Notes under the pieces: model-generated
Told to the model about the DNA's origin: nothing
What the model saw: only the letters and a program-made list of their open reading frames with translations
The model's database searches: none
Assembly: GCF_902168435.1 (NCBI RefSeq)
Contig: NZ_LR656167.1
Coordinates: 1-64,000 of the forward strand
Direction: 5' to 3'
DNA: 64,000 nt
DNA from: Bacillus marasmi
GTDB taxonomy: Bacteria > Bacillota > Bacilli > Bacillales > Cytobacillaceae
In this document: in pieces, positions 61,812 to 64,000 of the stretch
Layout of the letters: each line of letters starts with the position of its first letter
How positions within the stretch are numbered: position 1 is the first letter of the stretch
Position numbers and translations under genes: made by a program

Positions 61812-62894
61812 TTAATAATTTTTTTGGAATGATTTCATGAACTCAGCTAAAGCTTGAACATGTTCTAAAGGCACAGCATTGTAAATTGATGCACGGCAAC
61901 CACCTACAGAACGGTGCCCTGCAAGACCAACGAAGCCTTGTTCTTTTGCTTGAGCTAAAAATGCTTTTGTAGCTTCGTCAGATTGAAGAGTAAAAGTAAC
62001 GTTCATTGTTGAACGGCTGTCAGGCGTAGCATGACCATTATAGAACCCGTTGCTTCCGTCAATGACATCGTAAAGAAGCTTCGCTTTTTCTGCGTTAATT
62101 TTTTCGACAGCCTCAACACCACCTAGGGAATCAACATGTTCTAACACTAAAGATAATAAGTAGATCGCCAGTGTAGGAGGTGTGTTGTAAAGTGAATTAT
62201 TACCAGAATGTGTTTTATAGTCAAGCATAGTTGGAACGCTTTCTGGAGCTTGACCAATTAAATCCTTACGAATAATGACAAGTGTTACGCCAGAAGGACC
62301 AAGGTTTTTCTGAGCACCCGCATAGATCATGCCGAATTTATTTACGTCGAATGGTTTACACATAATATCACTTGACATATCGGCAATTAATGGTGCCCCG
62401 TTGACTTCAGGGAATGATTGCCATTGTGTGCCGAAAATTGTATTGTTGCTAGTGATATGTAGGTAAGCAGCATCGCTATCTAATTCCACTTTATCTAGGG
62501 TAGGAATAGTAGTGTAGTTGTTATCTTTTCCAGTAGCTAGTACAGAAGTTTGACCAACTTTTTTTGCTTCCTTTAATGCCTTTTCAGACCAAGAGCCTGT
62601 TAAAACGTAATGTCCAACTTTACCTTCAAGAAGGAGATTCATAGGAATCATTGAAAATTGTGTGCTAGCACCACCTTGTAAAAATAAAATTTCGTATTCA
62701 TCTGAAATGTTAAGAAGTTTACGTAGTAGGGCGATTGCTTTGTTATGTACCATTTCGTAATCCTTGCTGCGATGGCTAAGTTCCATCACATTCATACCAG
62801 TTCCGTTAAAATCTAACCACTCCTCTTGGGCTTTTTGTAAAACCTCTAGAGGTAAAGCGGCAGGACCCGCATTAAAATTATAGGCGCGTTTCAT
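61812..62894 (-). CDS. serC: phosphoserine aminotransferase
   Basis: The 360-residue PLP enzyme converts 3-phosphohydroxypyruvate to phosphoserine in serine biosynthesis. Visible are the N-terminal YNFNAGPAALP, the PLP lysine context YAGAQKNLGPSG, and VGGCRASIYNA with the C-terminal arginine. The ATG at 62894 behind TAGGAGGA gives the usual length; an upstream extension is not supported by a ribosome site. Confidence 0.95.
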   Translation of the reverse strand: MKRAYNFNAGPAALPLEVLQKAQEEWLDFNGTGMNVMELSHRSKDYEMVHNKAIALLRKLLNISDEYEILFLQGGASTQFSMIPMNLLLEGKVGHYVLTGSWSEKALKEAKKVGQTSVLATGKDNNYTTIPTLDKVELDSDAAYLHITSNNTIFGTQWQSFPEVNGAPLIADMSSDIMCKPFDVNKFGMIYAGAQKNLGPSGVTLVIIRKDLIGQAPESVPTMLDYKTHSGNNSLYNTPPTLAIYLLSLVLEHVDSLGGVEAVEKINAEKAKLLYDVIDGSNGFYNGHATPDSRSTMNVTFTLQSDEATKAFLAQAKEQGFVGLAGHRSVGGCRASIYNAVPLEHVQALAEFMKSFQKNY

Positions 62895-63014
62895 GTTTAT
62901 TCCTCCTAAAATGTTTGATTTTTTGACATTTTTCATGGTCTTATCGTACCAAATAAAGAGAATGTCCGTCATTAGAAAATTTAAAATCTTATAATTTTTT
63001 ATTTATTAAAAGAA

Positions 63015-63041
63015 AATAGACTTCCATACAGAGAGAAGTCT
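63015..63041 (-). terminator. terminator of hit
   Basis: TAGACTTC and GAAGTCTA pair, with the loop between; the minus strand continues with TTTTCTTTT. Confidence 0.75.
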
Positions 63042-63052
63042 AATGGTATCCT

Positions 63053-63472
63053 TTACAAATGTTTAGCGATATTTTGGGCCATTGTTTGTAAATCATCAGA
63101 GCTATAATCGTCGTGATGTGTTTTCCAAACTGCCCCGAAGCCGTCACCTTTGCCATACCGAGGGATAAGGTGGAGGTGGTAATGAAAAACCTCCTGACCA
63201 GCTGCTTTACCGTTATTATTTAGTAAATTTAAGCCTTCTGGATTGAATTCTTGTTTAATGGCGTTAGATATCTCAGGAACAACTTCAAAAATATGTTTAG
63301 AGATTTCTGGTGTTAGTTCAAAGACATTTTCTTTATGTATTTTTGGGATGACTAGTGTATGTCCCTTCGTCACTTGACCAATATCAAGAAACGCTAGTAC
63401 ATGTTCATTTTCAAAGACTTTCGCTGAAGGGATTTCTCCGTTGACAATTTTACAAAAAATGCAGTCGCTCAT
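63053..63472 (-). CDS. hit: HIT family protein
   Basis: The 139-residue histidine-triad hydrolase has the HIT motif HYHLHLIPRY and an N-terminal CIFCKIVNGEIPSAKV zinc-type segment. HIT enzymes cleave nucleotide-linked phosphoesters or phosphoramidates such as AMP conjugates. It is the hit gene beside ecsAB by synteny; ecsA would be expected just after the window. Confidence 0.92.
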   Translation of the reverse strand: MSDCIFCKIVNGEIPSAKVFENEHVLAFLDIGQVTKGHTLVIPKIHKENVFELTPEISKHIFEVVPEISNAIKQEFNPEGLNLLNNNGKAAGQEVFHYHLHLIPRYGKGDGFGAVWKTHHDDYSSDDLQTMAQNIAKHL

Positions 63473-64000
63473 TCATTTCACCCTTTCGATTAAAAAACTC
63501 TCTTTTCTAAATATTTTAGCATATAATTTCTACTTTAAAAAATAGGAAAGACAGGATTCAAACGAATCCTGCCTCCTGAAGGGGGGTATTTCATTACTCG
63601 TCTAATTCAGGTTCTTTTCTGCGATAAACACCTCATTTATTTAATAGAAATTAAATAATTAGTGTTTCAAGTGGGTTATTTACGTTGTTCAAAGTGACCA
63701 TCCCCTAATCATAAATAGGTTTTTTACAACTTATTAATGTGGATTGATGATCGTATCTTTAACAAACACCTCATTTGTTTAGTTAAATTAACTGCACAAA
63801 TTCAATTGGTGTAAGGACGTAAATTCATATACATTTTGCAATGTAATCATCCCCTGTTTTAGCAAAATCCCTAAGAATTAACGTTAGTAAATGAACGGGT
63901 CTTTAACAACCACCTCATCCGATTTATGGATTTTTAAAACCATAATGAATGTTTACCCCTTCGAAAATTATGATATCCAAAATCGGAAAAGAATATCCAC
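63473..64000. repeat. intergenic region with diverged ~140-bp repeats and minus-strand micro-ORFs
   Basis: CACCTCAT recurs at 63629, 63767 and 63911, and CATCCCCT at 63699 and 63848, giving degenerate units of about 138-149 bp. On the minus strand these motifs read ATGAGGTG and AGGGGATG, like ribosome sites. Each AGGGGATG is followed by a TTG frame of 13 or 17 codons (LNNVNN.., LQNVYE..). A hairpin CAGGATTC..GAATCCTG at 63551-63572 could end such a minus-strand transcript. No gene of normal size is present. Confidence 0.45.

Overview
The window is low-GC DNA from an endospore-forming member of the Bacillaceae. The evidence is the gene content (spore germinant receptor, SpoVR, alpha/beta-type SASP, YjcZ peptides, several KinA-type kinases, Hpr/ScoC) and strong AGGAGG ribosome binding sites with frequent GTG/TTG starts. 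Gene order also matches the yhc-yhd-yhe-yha-hit part of the Bacillus subtilis chromosome (yhcT, yhcU, pgcA, yhdB, spoVR, a yhdP/yhdQ-like pair, sspB, yheE, yheA, yhaX, hemZ, yhaR, yhzC, yhaQ, yhaP, yhaO, yhaN, yhaL, prsA, yhaI, hpr, trpP, serC, hit). The species cannot be named from this sequence alone.

Layout. 1-660: a 52-bp-period hairpin repeat array, further inverted repeats and a candidate Fnr-controlled promoter. 664-9582: one long plus-strand operon for an anaerobic molybdenum oxidoreductase, most likely a non-NarGHI nitrate reductase. It encodes a membrane cytochrome-like protein, a MGD-Mo catalytic subunit, a four-cluster ferredoxin subunit, a Tat-exported high-potential Rieske protein, three small unknown proteins and a NarK transporter. 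It ends with a regulatory set of two sensorless histidine kinases, a NarL-type regulator and an NreA-like GAF protein. 9598-13602: a gerK-ordered (A-C-B) germinant receptor operon on the minus strand. 13722-25536: a sensor kinase, an AI-2E family protein, a nested interspersed repeat, YitT, a short FAD protein, YkaA-Pit phosphate uptake, the RluA-type synthase YhcT with YhcU, a BdbC/thioredoxin pair and phosphoglucomutase. 25694-34941: a secreted M14 peptidase, SpoVR, the cadC-cadA heavy-metal resistance operon, an HD-GYP protein, KimA-type potassium uptake and DedA. 34977-39435: a degenerate HATPase protein, a CNNM/CBS protein, a frame-disrupted MerR regulator, a GNAT enzyme and an RsbRD-type sensor kinase. 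39716-42705: Fur-box-preceded feoA-feoB with a Cys-rich small protein, and an Xre regulator behind a perfect palindrome. 42821-43467: a second, larger 52-bp repeat array. 43485-63472: the yhe/yha/prsA/hpr/trpP/serC/hit block. 63473-64000: diverged repeats with minute minus-strand reading frames.

Most unusual points. (1) cadA has an in-frame TGA exactly where the first Cys of the N-terminal metal-binding CxxC motif belongs, giving either a UxxC selenocysteine motif or a nonsense mutation. (2) The Mo reductase/Rieske operon is unlike NarGHI and carries a two-kinase Nre-like regulatory set without any visible oxygen-sensing domain. (3) Two unlinked arrays share a 52-bp period and a GGTCACGTA...TACGTGCCC hairpin. 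(4) A tRNA-like or T-loop RNA candidate precedes the SASP gene. (5) A G-run frameshift affects the MerR gene, and yhaN appears to start at CTG. (6) The usual yhaM gene is missing between yhaN and yhaL.

Functionally the region combines anaerobic respiration and its sensing, metal homeostasis (Cd/Zn efflux, Fe2+ uptake), phosphate and potassium uptake, and many sporulation/germination functions, with ordinary housekeeping genes between them.
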